A stretch of DNA of 42,812 nt from Bacillota bacterium (GTDB taxonomy: Bacteria; Bacillota; Clostridia; Oscillospirales; Oscillospiraceae): NCBI GenBank assembly GCA_023395775.1, contig JAEWYA010000244.1, positions 1 to 42,812 of the forward strand. The letters run 5' to 3'. Each line of letters starts with the position of its first letter. The first letter of the stretch is position 1. The notes under the pieces were generated by a model. The model searched no databases. It had not been told where the DNA came from and saw nothing but the letters and a program-made list of their open reading frames with translations. Shown piece after piece: positions 15,559 through 23,639 of this stretch. A program made the translations under genes and the position numbers.

Positions 15559-16749
15559 ATGCGTGTTTACGCCGATAATGCGGCAACGACTGCCGTCAGC
15601 GATACGGCAGTGGCCGCCATGCTGCCCTGCTTTCAGGAGTTTTACGGGAATCCGTCCAGCTTGCACACCATCGGCCAGCGGGCGGCGGAAAAGCTGTCCA
15701 TGGCCCGACAGATTTTTGCACAGAGGCTGAACTGTGATCCCAGCGAAATCACATTTACCTCCGGCGGCAGTGAGGCGGACAATCAGGCCCTGCGCTCCGC
15801 CGCCGCGGCGGGGGCGAAGAAGGGCAAAAAGCATATCATCTCCACAGAGTTTGAACACCACGCCATTTTGCATACGCTGGAGCAGCTGGAAAAAGAGGGG
15901 TTCGAAATTACGCTGCTGAAGATCCCAAAATCCGGTGTGATCTCCCCGGAGCAGGTGCGTCAGGCCCTCCGCCCGGACACCTGCCTTGTGAGCATTATGT
16001 TTGCCAACAATGAAATCGGCACCATTCAACCCATTCCCGAGATCGGCAGGCTCTGCCGCGAGGCGGGCGTGCCCTTCCACACCGACGCGGTGCAGGCGGC
16101 CGGGCATCTGCCCATTGATGTGAGGAACATGGATATCGACCTGCTGAGCCTGTCCGCCCACAAGTTCCACGGACCAAAGGGCGTCGGCGTTCTATACGCC
16201 AGAAAGGGCTGCGTCCCTCTGGTGAACGTGATCTACGGCGGCGCGCAGGAGCGGGGAAAACGGGCCGGAACCGAGAATATCGCCGGAATCGTGGGCTCCG
16301 CGGCAGCGTTTGACGAGGCCTGCGCCAACATGGAGAAAAACGCGGCGAAGGTGACCGCCCTGCGGGATAAGCTGATCGACGGACTGACAAAGATTCCCCA
16401 CAGCATTCTCAACGGCGAACGGGAGCAAAGGCTGCCCGGCAATGTGAATTTGTGCTTCGAGGGGATCGAGGGGGAGTCGCTTTTGCTGCTGCTGGACCAG
16501 GCGGGTGTGTGTGCGTCCTCGGGAAGTGCCTGTACCTCCGGGTCCCTGGACCCCAGCCATGTGCTGTTGGCACTGGGCCTCCCCCACGAGGTGGCCCACG
16601 GGTCGCTGCGCCTGAGCCTGTGCGAATATAATACAGAAGAGGAAATTGACCACATTCTGGCGGTGACGCCGGGGATTGTGGAGTACCTCCGAAACATCTC
16701 TCCGGTGTGGGACGAGCTGGAGCGTGGACAGCGGAAACATATCATCTGA
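15559..16749 (+). CDS. Cysteine desulfurase (NifS/IscS type)
   Basis: A 396-residue PLP enzyme that takes sulfur from cysteine for Fe-S cluster assembly. The start YADNAATTAVSDTAVAAM and FYGNPSSLHTIGQRA are family hallmarks. The PLP lysine is K202 in SAHKFHGPKG. The persulfide cysteine is C325 in ASSGSACTSGS, inside the long mobile loop of group I desulfurases. GAAGGAGG lies before the ATG. The scaffold gene follows after 21 bases, so sulfur should be handed directly to it. The Clostridial NifS/IscS distinction is nominal; either symbol could be used. Confidence 0.95.
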   Translation: MRVYADNAATTAVSDTAVAAMLPCFQEFYGNPSSLHTIGQRAAEKLSMARQIFAQRLNCDPSEITFTSGGSEADNQALRSAAAAGAKKGKKHIISTEFEHHAILHTLEQLEKEGFEITLLKIPKSGVISPEQVRQALRPDTCLVSIMFANNEIGTIQPIPEIGRLCREAGVPFHTDAVQAAGHLPIDVRNMDIDLLSLSAHKFHGPKGVGVLYARKGCVPLVNVIYGGAQERGKRAGTENIAGIVGSAAAFDEACANMEKNAAKVTALRDKLIDGLTKIPHSILNGEREQRLPGNVNLCFEGIEGESLLLLLDQAGVCASSGSACTSGSLDPSHVLLALGLPHEVAHGSLRLSLCEYNTEEEIDHILAVTPGIVEYLRNISPVWDELERGQRKHII

Positions 16750-16770
16750 ATTAGAAAGGGGCGTTTGAAA

Positions 16771-17208
16771 ATGCTGTACAGTGAAAAAGTGATGGACCAC
16801 TTCCAGAATCCCCGGAATGTGGGCAAAATGGACGATGCGGACGGCGTCGGCGAAGTGGGCAACGCCAAGTGCGGCGATATCATGCGGATGTATATCAAAG
16901 TGGACAAGGATACCCAGACCATCAGCGATGTGAAGTTTAATACCTTTGGCTGCGGCAGCGCCATTGCTACCAGCTCCATGGCTACGGAGATGATCAAGGG
17001 AAAGCCCGTCAAGGATGCTCTGGCTCTTTCCAACAAGGCCGTGGTAGAGGCCCTGGACGGCCTTCCGGCCTATAAGCTTCATTGTTCCGTTCTGGCGGAG
17101 CAGGCGGTAAAGGCCGCGGTGAAGGACTACTATGACAAAAACGGGATTACCTATGGCAAAGAGCTGAATATCTGCGACCAAGACTGCGAACACTGCGCGG
17201 GAGAGTGA
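16771..17208 (+). CDS. Fe-S cluster assembly scaffold (IscU/NifU N-terminal type)
   Basis: A 145-residue scaffold protein on which Fe-S clusters are built. The ATG at 16771 sits nine bases after AAAGGGG; a TTG at 16765 is too close to it. The three cluster cysteines are in GNAKCGD (near residue 35), FGCGSAIA and LHCSVLA. The LPAYKLHCS context corresponds to the LPPxK site recognised by HscA in IscU, here LPAYK. The C-terminus adds ICDQDCEHCAGE, three extra cysteines beyond the usual end, which occurs in many clostridial homologs. It forms an operon with the desulfurase and ends at a strong hairpin. Confidence 0.94.
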   Translation: MLYSEKVMDHFQNPRNVGKMDDADGVGEVGNAKCGDIMRMYIKVDKDTQTISDVKFNTFGCGSAIATSSMATEMIKGKPVKDALALSNKAVVEALDGLPAYKLHCSVLAEQAVKAAVKDYYDKNGITYGKELNICDQDCEHCAGE

Positions 17209-17211
17209 GAC

Positions 17212-17258
17212 CGCGAAAAGACGGGAGACCGGCGCTGCCGGTCTCCCGGCTTTTCGCG
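17212..17258 (+). terminator. Long-stem terminator after the scaffold gene
   Basis: CGCGAAAAG (17212-17220) pairs with CTTTTCGCG (17250-17258), enclosing GGGAGACCGGC with GCCGGTCTCCC (17223-17233 with 17237-17247) around a GCT loop. A second hairpin, CAGCCGTC with GACGGCTG (17289-17309) followed by CCCTTTCT, backs it up. Confidence 0.8.
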
Positions 17259-17288
17259 TTGATTTGAAAGTGATCCGCTTTAAATAGA

Positions 17289-17316
17289 CAGCCGTCCAAA
17301 AGACGGCTGCCCTTTC
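17289..17316 (+). terminator. Second terminator after the scaffold gene
   Basis: An eight-bp stem (17289-17296 with 17302-17309, loop CAAAA) is followed by CCCTTTCT. Beyond it, to 17450, is a gene-free stretch with a short dyad TGGACA-6-TGTCCA (17396-17413) of unknown role upstream of the DUF4183 gene. Confidence 0.6.
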
Positions 17317-17450
17317 TACATAGATTCAATTTTCGTACGAGGGAGGGGCTCGCCCGGAAATTAACACAACGCGAGCGAGACTTCATATACTGGAATGGAC
17401 ATTGAATTGTCCAATAACCCAGCATAATAATTTCATGATGAAGGTGTATT

Positions 17451-17834
17451 ATGGCCACTTCACTTTTGAAGCTGACAATGACTGCCACCGCGCCGACAAC
17501 CAAGGCCAAGCCGACCATGCTCCACTTCTTCAATACGGCTCCGGCGGGCGGATATACCGGCGCCGCCACCTATACGATTAACGCGAATCAATGGGTCGAC
17601 GACTCCGGAACAGCCGTCGCGGCAGGCGGCCTTACCCCGGCAACCACAGATAACGGCTATTACAACCTGTTTATCAACGGCCAATTGCAGGAAGGCAATG
17701 TGGTGACTACTGTTACCGCTACCGCGGTTACCATCACCTTTAGCGCGGAAACGGCCATTGAAGAGGGAAAGATCATCACTCTGGCTGTCACCAACTTTGC
17801 CCCGGAGACAACCGCTCCTGACATCACCGGCTGA
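17451..17834 (+). CDS. DUF4183-domain protein, single domain
   Basis: A 127-residue protein of unknown function. AAGGTG lies four bases before the ATG. Residues from about 60 to 120 match the DUF4183 pattern: a DNGYYNLFINGQLQ core, then a strand region and an acidic turn (AIEEGKIITLAV). It has no cysteine, no signal peptide and no membrane segment, and is rich in Thr and Ala, suggesting a beta-rich structural protein. DUF4183 proteins are confined largely to endospore formers, and a spore-surface role is plausible but unproven. The related three-repeat gene follows 146 bases downstream, separated by a hairpin. Confidence 0.8.
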   Translation: MATSLLKLTMTATAPTTKAKPTMLHFFNTAPAGGYTGAATYTINANQWVDDSGTAVAAGGLTPATTDNGYYNLFINGQLQEGNVVTTVTATAVTITFSAETAIEEGKIITLAVTNFAPETTAPDITG

Positions 17835-17879
17835 TTGCATCAAGTGAAATGAGACCAAAAACCGTTAGGTAATTGGTCG

Positions 17880-17911
17880 GCAACAACTTCGGGAGTTCTC
17901 GGAGTTGTTGC
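17880..17911 (+). terminator. Hairpin between the two DUF4183 genes
   Basis: GCAACAACT (17880-17888) pairs with AGTTGTTGC (17903-17911). No T-tract follows, so partial termination or RNA processing are both possible; the two genes might be expressed at different levels. Confidence 0.45.
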
Positions 17912-17980
17912 TACATAGCATCGGCAGGTATTTAAAAGTGGGAATACCTACGGTAATTTTCAGAAAAATGGAGCAATATT

Positions 17981-19294
17981 ATGTCACAGTGCAATTCGCC
18001 TTCGATCACCTGTCTGCTGACGGATGAGAACGGAAATTTGATCAGCGCGTTTGAACCGGGCGCACTCACTTTCAAAATATTGTATTCGGCTAAAAAATAC
18101 CTGGAAAAAGATCCATTTACGGAAAAGAAGCGGATCGCCATTTCCATCAGGGTCCATGTCGTCGTTTATATTGAGGGTAGGGAGAAGTCTTCCCCCATTC
18201 CGTTTTGCGCGATCAGGCATATCTGTATCGACGCTCCAAGAAATGCCTGCCTGGATTTTTCGGTTAAGAGATTTTGCTGCTGCTGTGCGCCGGAAATGTC
18301 GGGAGAGGAGATCACGCGGGTAAACGTTTTGGTTGACTTTGAAACAGAAGCAAGATCCTGCACTTACGCCGACGTTTTGGTCCGGCCTGCCAAACCTACG
18401 GCTTGTGGGAAGATTCTGATCGGCGCAATGAAAATCTATGACTGTGTCTGTTTCAAAACGTGTATTCCCGTCATCTATGATTTACTGCTTTCGGCGATCA
18501 CTTATCAGTATAATGCCTTATCAGATGGAGTAAAAACGGAATACACAGACGCGGATGAACTGACAGAATATGGTCACAAGGGAATTCTTTCTCCCACCAG
18601 CGTCTCATATTACAATTTGTTCGAAAACGGGGTCCTGCAGCCAAATGTCAATTACGCCATATCGGAGGGTCAGCTGAAGTTGCTGACCGCAGACATTCCG
18701 GCGAAAAATGAGTCGATCATTCTGACATTTGTGACCTTCGGTCAAAATCACGGGAAAACGGTTTATGTCACGGACCATAAATATGTCACGGTTTCCGACG
18801 GGATCAAAACGGTATTTACAAACAGCGACGAATTGATTGAATATGGGGACAACGGTATCCCTTCGCCGGATCAAGTGTCGTATTTCAACCTCTATGTAAA
18901 CAGTGCGCTGCAGCCGAAAACAAATTATACGGTCAAGGAAGGCCATCTTGAACTGACGACAACAGATGTTCCTCCCGCTGGAGCGACGATTATTCTTGAA
19001 TCTGTCGTCATCAAGGATTCGGAGAATCTGCTGCTCAAGGCGGAGGCGTATGCCTACAACGCCTATTCGAACGGAAAGAAGATCTATACGGATCAGGATG
19101 AAATCACAATGTACGGGAACGGTGGAATCTCCGACCCGCAGCTGAGCTCGTATCAGAACCTGTTTGTCAACGGTGTCATTCAGCCGCAGATCAATTATTC
19201 GGTCAAGGAGGGCCGCCTCACTTTAAATACGAGCGAAGCGCCGAATCCGGGCGTTCCCATCACGCTGCAGTTTGTAAAAGTTTTTTTAAGTTAA
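17981..19294 (+). CDS. Cys-rich protein with three DUF4183 repeats
   Basis: A 437-residue protein, probably a structural component of the spore or cell surface. GGAG lies before the ATG. All 14 cysteines fall in residues 1-161, including four in a row (99-102) and the pairs C155/C157 and C161. Residues about 174-253, 268-343 and 357-434 are three DUF4183 repeats, each with a YxxY/N-LF-xNG-LQP core, an N-Y-x-V/I-x-E-G turn and a T-x-E/D-x-P segment; they contain no cysteine. There is no signal peptide, as expected for mother-cell-made spore proteins. The N-terminal head resembles no family I can name. The Cys-head plus beta-repeat plan suggests disulfide cross-linked assembly; this is inference. 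Base composition is visibly more AT-rich than neighbouring metabolic genes. Confidence 0.78.
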   Translation: MSQCNSPSITCLLTDENGNLISAFEPGALTFKILYSAKKYLEKDPFTEKKRIAISIRVHVVVYIEGREKSSPIPFCAIRHICIDAPRNACLDFSVKRFCCCCAPEMSGEEITRVNVLVDFETEARSCTYADVLVRPAKPTACGKILIGAMKIYDCVCFKTCIPVIYDLLLSAITYQYNALSDGVKTEYTDADELTEYGHKGILSPTSVSYYNLFENGVLQPNVNYAISEGQLKLLTADIPAKNESIILTFVTFGQNHGKTVYVTDHKYVTVSDGIKTVFTNSDELIEYGDNGIPSPDQVSYFNLYVNSALQPKTNYTVKEGHLELTTTDVPPAGATIILESVVIKDSENLLLKAEAYAYNAYSNGKKIYTDQDEITMYGNGGISDPQLSSYQNLFVNGVIQPQINYSVKEGRLTLNTSEAPNPGVPITLQFVKVFLS

Positions 19295-19603
19295 AAACCT
19301 TTCAATCCTCTCCCGCAGCAGGCCAGGCTTGCCGCGCCGATTGGAAATGTCCAAGCTCATCGTGCCGTTTTGGTCGATTTGGCTGAATCTGAGGCAGGCA
19401 GTAACGGTGTGTTTCACAGTCCGGGCGCAGGATACGAACGTCAAAAAGCGGAGAAAAAGCTTGTGCATCTCAAAAAAACGGTGTATGATACATCACATGT
19501 TATATTTGCCGTTGCTGTGGCAAGGCACGACTCTCGGCGCAGATATCACCCTGCCGCAGGGCGCAGACCTGAGCGCCCCTTTTCAATTCAGGAGGTTCCC
19601 AAT
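19295..19603. other. Gap upstream of the small membrane protein gene
   Basis: No gene is supported. A candidate promoter, TTGTGC (19461-19466), 17 bases and TATGAT (19484-19489), points rightward. The first part, after the DUF4183 gene, holds no clear terminator. AGGAGG at the end is the ribosome site of the next gene. Confidence 0.45.
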
Positions 19604-20065
19604 ATGAGCTTTAACGATGTTCCCTTTTTCTTCGGTTCCGCAGCGGGTGGGTTTATTTTGATGGCGGCCATCGGCATTCAGGCCGCCGTGGCTCTTTTTT
19701 CCTCCATTCCGCTGACCCGCCGGCGCAAAGAGACCTGTCCCGGCTTTAATATCCGCGCGGCTTACCGCCGGATAGCTCAGGTTTCCAGCCTGTCGATGAT
19801 TCTCTGCGCCGTCATTACCGCCCTGGTCATGCATTTCGGCTCCACCGGCGTCATCGCGGGATACGGGCTGGGCTTCATTCTGGCATTTGTCTTGAATCTG
19901 AAGCGGATGTCCCCCAACAATGAGCAGAATCGGAAAAGCTATGAGGAATCCTACGCGGACTGTTATCCTCCCTCTGACGCCAACCCGGACGACACTGCGG
20001 CTCATAAGCGTGCAGGTGGGGGATTTGAAAGCGCCGAAGGAGAAAACGACTCAGGCGGAAAATAA
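19604..20065 (+). CDS. Small membrane protein of unknown function
   Basis: A 153-residue protein that I do not recognise. The ATG at 19604 is chosen for the AGGAGG seven bases upstream; a longer frame from 19370 overlaps the promoter region. Three hydrophobic segments are visible: FGSAAGGFILMAAIGIQAAV (residues 9-30), a segment near residues 66-84 and another at about 86-102. The C-terminal 50 residues are hydrophilic and probably cytoplasmic, with many Glu, Asp, Ser and Asn. It may be cotranscribed with nothing else, since a terminator follows. No catalytic motif is seen. Confidence 0.7.
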   Translation: MSFNDVPFFFGSAAGGFILMAAIGIQAAVALFSSIPLTRRRKETCPGFNIRAAYRRIAQVSSLSMILCAVITALVMHFGSTGVIAGYGLGFILAFVLNLKRMSPNNEQNRKSYEESYADCYPPSDANPDDTAAHKRAGGGFESAEGENDSGGK

Positions 20066-20085
20066 TCAGATATTGCTCTGGCGAT

Positions 20086-20122
20086 GCCCCATGGGAGTTT
20101 CCTCTCCCGTGGGGCTTCTTTT
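20086..20122 (+). terminator. Intrinsic terminator after the small membrane protein
   Basis: GCCCCATGGGAG (20086-20097) pairs with CTCCCGTGGGGC (20104-20115), one A-G-type wobble apart from perfect, and is followed by TTCTTTTG. Confidence 0.85.
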
Positions 20123-20293
20123 GATGTTGAAATTTGAAATATATTAGTATATGCTATTAAGCGAATATCGGGTAATGAGTGAACGCAGCAAATAACCTCT
20201 TATTATGCGATTAAAATATTCCGTTTTCCAGTCCCGGGTTCATCACCGTTGATTTCTTATAGATTCTGCGATGTGCTACAAAAGAGGTAAAAT

Positions 20294-21751
20294 GTGAAAA
20301 AACATATATTGCTGCTCAGTAATCTGGTCATTATTTTTTCAATTGTAGTTGGATTCGCTGGCATCGTCTATAAAGATACGACGGCGTATCAGGATCTGGC
20401 GGAAAAGCACATGGAAAATGTTTTGAGTCTTGCAGATAAAAACATTTCAAGCCATATTGAGGATGCCATGACAAAGCCGGTGATGGTCTCCAAAACAATG
20501 GCAAATGATGAGTTTCTGAAAAGATGGCTGATGCAGGAGCCGGAAAATGTCAAAAATGACACATACCTGAAACAGTTATACAGCTACCTGAAAACATATC
20601 AGGAAAAATACGATTATACAACTGTATTCTGTGTTTCTTCGAAGACCGGAAATTATTATTATCAGGACGGTTTGAACAAGACGATTTCCAGGGAAGATAC
20701 TCACGATATCTGGTATTATAATTTTGTCGGGTCCGGGCATGAATATGATTTGGAAGTCGATACAAATCAGACGAAAAACGATTATATTACCGTATTTGTA
20801 AACTTCCGCGTTGAGAGCGAAAGCGGAGAGCTCCTGGGCGTGATTGGCGTGGGCCTTCAGGTTGACGCACTGGAAGATACCGTTTGCTCTTATGAGAAGG
20901 ACTACGGTCTTTCGGTCTACATTATAAATGAGTTGGGTTCAAGAACATCCTTTACAGGTGATACGAGTATTTTTATCAAGAAAGACGATTTGTCAAAGCT
21001 TACTGGAATTACAGACAATATACGGTTAAACGAGTCCGAAAACCCCCTATTGCAATGGTATACTGCAAACGGCGAGAGAAAATGCCTTATAACAAAGTAC
21101 AACGAGACCCTGGGCTGGCACTTTATTCTGGAGATGAATACCAGTTCAATCAGCAGCGTGTTTCAGGATAGAGTCAAGAGTAATATCCTTTTTATGCTCG
21201 CTGCACTGATTGCTTGCACGATGGTTTCAACAACTGTTTTCGTCAATTATAATCAGCGCGTCATTGCGATCGAGAATACAGATGAGCTTACCGGACTTCC
21301 GAATAGAAAGCAATTCTCCAAACTGTACTTGCGGTTCATCCGAAAATACAGGAATCGAAAAAAGACGTTGGTCATGTTCGATATTGACCGTTTTAAAGCG
21401 ATTAACGACACATACGGTCATATATTTGGGAATGAAATTCTCACAATCGTGGGAGAAGAGTTACGGAAAGCAATCAACGGATACGGCATAGCGGCGCGAT
21501 GGGGCGGAGACGAATTCCTGAGCATCTTGACGGTTGAACCGGATAAAGCAAAACAAATCATGGAGCGTTTAATGACCTCGCTGAAAAACCAGGAAAAGGG
21601 CGAGGCTTACAGCGTGACGGTCAGTGTGGGAATTTTAGAGGTAGACAAAAAGCTTGGCATGGAGCAACTGATCAAGAAAGTTGATGAGGCACTGTATCGG
21701 TCAAAAGAGAATGGCCGAAATCAAATATCAATTGTGAATCAGCAGGGATAG
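20294..21751 (+). CDS. Membrane diguanylate cyclase with extracellular sensor domain
   Basis: A 485-residue protein that should make cyclic di-GMP. It starts at a GTG after AGAGGTAAAAT. A transmembrane segment at about residues 6-26 and another near 297-317 bracket an extracytoplasmic Cache-like sensor of about 270 residues. The cytoplasmic GGDEF domain begins at ENTDELTGLPNRKQF (near residue 330). The catalytic GGDEF motif is intact at residues 404-408, preceded by RW. The inhibitory I-site (RxxD five residues upstream) is absent; the residues there are NGYG. So product feedback at that site is not expected. The gene is clearly more AT-rich than its neighbours. Its partner receptors are outside the window. 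The signal sensed is unknown. Confidence 0.9.
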   Translation: MKKHILLLSNLVIIFSIVVGFAGIVYKDTTAYQDLAEKHMENVLSLADKNISSHIEDAMTKPVMVSKTMANDEFLKRWLMQEPENVKNDTYLKQLYSYLKTYQEKYDYTTVFCVSSKTGNYYYQDGLNKTISREDTHDIWYYNFVGSGHEYDLEVDTNQTKNDYITVFVNFRVESESGELLGVIGVGLQVDALEDTVCSYEKDYGLSVYIINELGSRTSFTGDTSIFIKKDDLSKLTGITDNIRLNESENPLLQWYTANGERKCLITKYNETLGWHFILEMNTSSISSVFQDRVKSNILFMLAALIACTMVSTTVFVNYNQRVIAIENTDELTGLPNRKQFSKLYLRFIRKYRNRKKTLVMFDIDRFKAINDTYGHIFGNEILTIVGEELRKAINGYGIAARWGGDEFLSILTVEPDKAKQIMERLMTSLKNQEKGEAYSVTVSVGILEVDKKLGMEQLIKKVDEALYRSKENGRNQISIVNQQG

Positions 21752-21803
21752 TTAGTCAGGATACATCTGCAATTTTACGATACACAATTGCTTGCTAAAG
21801 GCG

Positions 21804-22877
21804 TTACGCCAGCTTCAAGTCGCCGTCCTTCACCCATCCGGCCCTGCGGCACAGGGTGTTGATGGCGGGGGCGAGAAGGGCGGGCAGGACAAAGCAGATC
21901 AGAATCAGCCCCAGCCATTCTGCGGCGCCAGGGACGATGGGGGCTGCGCCTGCATTTACGGCGGCCTCGCTGGGGGCGACCCAGCCGGTATACAGGCCGA
22001 TTTGACCCACCAGGCCGCAAGTGCCCATTCCGGAGGCCACGGGCGGGCCGTTCATCTCCAGTTTGAACAGGCATGTGGCGATAGGGCCGGTGATGGCCGA
22101 GGCGGTGGTGGGAGCAATCCAGATGCGGGGGTTGCGGACGATGTTGGGCATCTGGAGCATGGACGTGCCCAGCCCCTGGGATACAAGGCCGCCCCAGCCG
22201 TTTTCCTTAAAACTCATGACGGCGAAGCCCACCATTTGGGCGCAGCAGCCCGCCACGGCGGCCCCGCCCGCCAGCCCCACCAAGCCAAAGGAGGCGCAGA
22301 TGGCGGCGGAGGAGATGGGCAGTGTCAGCGCCACGCCCACGGTGACCGAGACGAGGATACCCATCAGGAAGGGCTGGAGGTCGGTGGCCCACATGATGAA
22401 GCTGCCCACGGCCATGGCCGACGCGCCGATGGCGGGGGCGATCAGCTTGGCCAGGGATACGCCCACAAAGACTGTGACCGCGGGGGTGACAAGGATATCT
22501 ACCTTCGTCTCCTTGGATACGGCCTTGCCGAATTCGGCGGCGATGATGGCGATGAACAGCACGGCCAGCGGGCCGCCCGCGCCGCCCTCTTTGTTGGCGG
22601 CCCAGCCCACTGCTGCCAGGGAATAGAGCACCAACGGGTCGGCCTTAAGTGCGTAGCCAATGGCCACGGCCATGGCCGGGCCAGCCATTTCAAAAGCGTA
22701 CTGCCCAACGTCGACGAGAAACTGCCAGCCAATCTGCTGGCCCAGCGTTTTGAGGATCGTGCCGATGAGCAGCGAGCAGAACAGGCCGTGGGCCATATAG
22801 CCCAGAGCGTCGATGCCGTAGCGGTGGGCGGAGATGACGATGTTTTTGCGGGTCAGGAACGCGCGAAAGTCTCTCAT
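21804..22877 (-). CDS. EIIC-like polytopic membrane transporter (PTS_EIIC_2 type)
   Basis: A 357-residue membrane protein with about nine to ten hydrophobic segments and abundant Gly and Ala. The ATG at 22877 is preferred; a GTG at 22886 lies inside the ribosome site. It resembles the PTS_EIIC_2 family, membrane components annotated as sugar EIIC but lacking nearby EIIA and EIIB genes, as is the case here. Segments such as WAANKEGGAGGPLAVLF and TLPISSAAICASFGLVGLAG are typical of it. It follows niaR on the same strand after a 99-base gap containing a large palindrome, so it may belong to the NiaR regulon and handle niacin or a related compound rather than sugar. That is a guess from context; the transported molecule is unknown. 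Confidence 0.72.
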   Translation of the reverse strand: MRDFRAFLTRKNIVISAHRYGIDALGYMAHGLFCSLLIGTILKTLGQQIGWQFLVDVGQYAFEMAGPAMAVAIGYALKADPLVLYSLAAVGWAANKEGGAGGPLAVLFIAIIAAEFGKAVSKETKVDILVTPAVTVFVGVSLAKLIAPAIGASAMAVGSFIMWATDLQPFLMGILVSVTVGVALTLPISSAAICASFGLVGLAGGAAVAGCCAQMVGFAVMSFKENGWGGLVSQGLGTSMLQMPNIVRNPRIWIAPTTASAITGPIATCLFKLEMNGPPVASGMGTCGLVGQIGLYTGWVAPSEAAVNAGAAPIVPGAAEWLGLILICFVLPALLAPAINTLCRRAGWVKDGDLKLA

Positions 22878-22897
22878 AGGGAGCACCTGCTTTCAAA

Positions 22898-22949
22898 AAA
22901 ATCCAATGTACATATACGTGTCATGACACATATATGTACATTGGATTTT
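22898..22949 (-). terminator. 52-nt palindrome / terminator between niaR and EIIC-like gene
   Basis: Arms 22898-22923 and 22924-22949 pair over 26 positions with one mismatch (C22917 against A22930). The centre is GTGTCATGACAC. On the minus strand a run of seven T residues follows, so this is a strong intrinsic terminator for niaR and a possible control point for the downstream EIIC-like gene. The centre also looks like a protein-binding dyad. Confidence 0.8.
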
Positions 22950-22976
22950 ATCTCAGACATGGTGTCTTGTCAACTG

Positions 22977-23489
22977 TCAATCTGACAAAAGAATCCCCAG
23001 TTTTTGCAGGACGGCCAGTACCCTTTGGAATGCCGCCTCGTTGGGGCAGGCGAGGGTATGGAGGTGGATACCCTCGGTTAGGTCGGACAGAGGCTTGGCG
23101 TCGGAGCGGTCGCACCGGCACAGGAATTCCTCCACGTCATAGCGGCTGGACATCCGCAATGGGCCGGTCAGCTGGCCATAAATGGGGTGCTCCACGATCA
23201 CATCCAGCACGGTGCAGCCCTGATCCACCATGGCGTTGAGCTCTGAGCGCATTCCGGCGGCGTCGTGGCGGCACGCCACCTGACGCACAAGGCCCGGCGC
23301 TACCTGTCCGGTCACGTATCCCCGGGGCGTGGCGGACACATCCAGTCCCCCGGCACGCAGCAGAGCCACATCTCCCACAATTACCTGGCGGCTGACGCCC
23401 AGCCGCGCTGCCAGAGCCGATGCAGAGACCGGCTGGTCCGCCTGTTCCAGAATGCATCTGATTGCCGCTCTGCGTTCGTCTGCCCGCAT
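22977..23489 (-). CDS. niaR: Niacin-responsive repressor NiaR (3H domain)
   Basis: A 170-residue regulator. Residues 1-60 are an HTH_11 domain (ASALAARLGVSRQVIVGDVA). The rest is a 3H domain named for three histidines, seen here in ACRHDAAG, VEHPIYG and GIHLHTL. NiaR (formerly YrxA) binds nicotinic acid and represses NAD synthesis and niacin uptake genes in Firmicutes. GGAGG lies nine bases before the ATG. A perfect 16-base palindrome lies just upstream, consistent with self-repression. No nad biosynthesis gene is in the window; the adjacent EIIC-like gene is the only visible target candidate. Confidence 0.92.
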   Translation of the reverse strand: MRADERRAAIRCILEQADQPVSASALAARLGVSRQVIVGDVALLRAGGLDVSATPRGYVTGQVAPGLVRQVACRHDAAGMRSELNAMVDQGCTVLDVIVEHPIYGQLTGPLRMSSRYDVEEFLCRCDRSDAKPLSDLTEGIHLHTLACPNEAAFQRVLAVLQKLGILLSD

Positions 23490-23505
23490 GTCCCGTTCCT
23501 CCTGT

Positions 23506-23521
23506 CCTGACAGCTGTCAGG
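23506..23521. promoter_or_regulatory. Candidate NiaR operator in the niaR leader
   Basis: CCTGACAGCTGTCAGG is a perfect palindrome located 17 bases upstream of the niaR start and a short distance after its promoter. A bound repressor would block elongation or initiation. A second dyad, CAAGTGT-3-ACACCTG with one mismatch, overlaps the -10 box at 23535-23551. Either could be the true NiaR box. Confidence 0.6.
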
Positions 23522-23539
23522 TGCTGTTTGCAAACAAGT

Positions 23540-23568
23540 GTATCACACCTGCGCTGTCCTGACAACCA
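23540..23568 (-). promoter_or_regulatory. Promoter of niaR
   Basis: On the minus strand TTGTCA, a 17-base spacer and TACACT form a reasonable vegetative promoter upstream of the palindromes TGTTTGCAAACA (23525-23536) and 23506-23521. Coordinates are given to within a base or two. Confidence 0.6.
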
Positions 23569-23639
23569 TCCCCGGCGTACTTTTTGCAGGGAGATCCCAA
23601 GCAAAAATACTGTGCCCCAACCGCCGTGGCTAATGCGTA

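Noticed and set aside
17396..17413. Dyad TGGACA-6-TGTCCA upstream of the DUF4183 gene as a regulator site
   Set aside because: Six-base arms at this spacing are easily due to chance and no sporulation-type promoter could be fitted around it.
19300..19603. Small open frames before the 153-residue membrane protein
   Set aside because: None has a ribosome site or recognisable composition; the AGGAGG serves the ATG at 19604.
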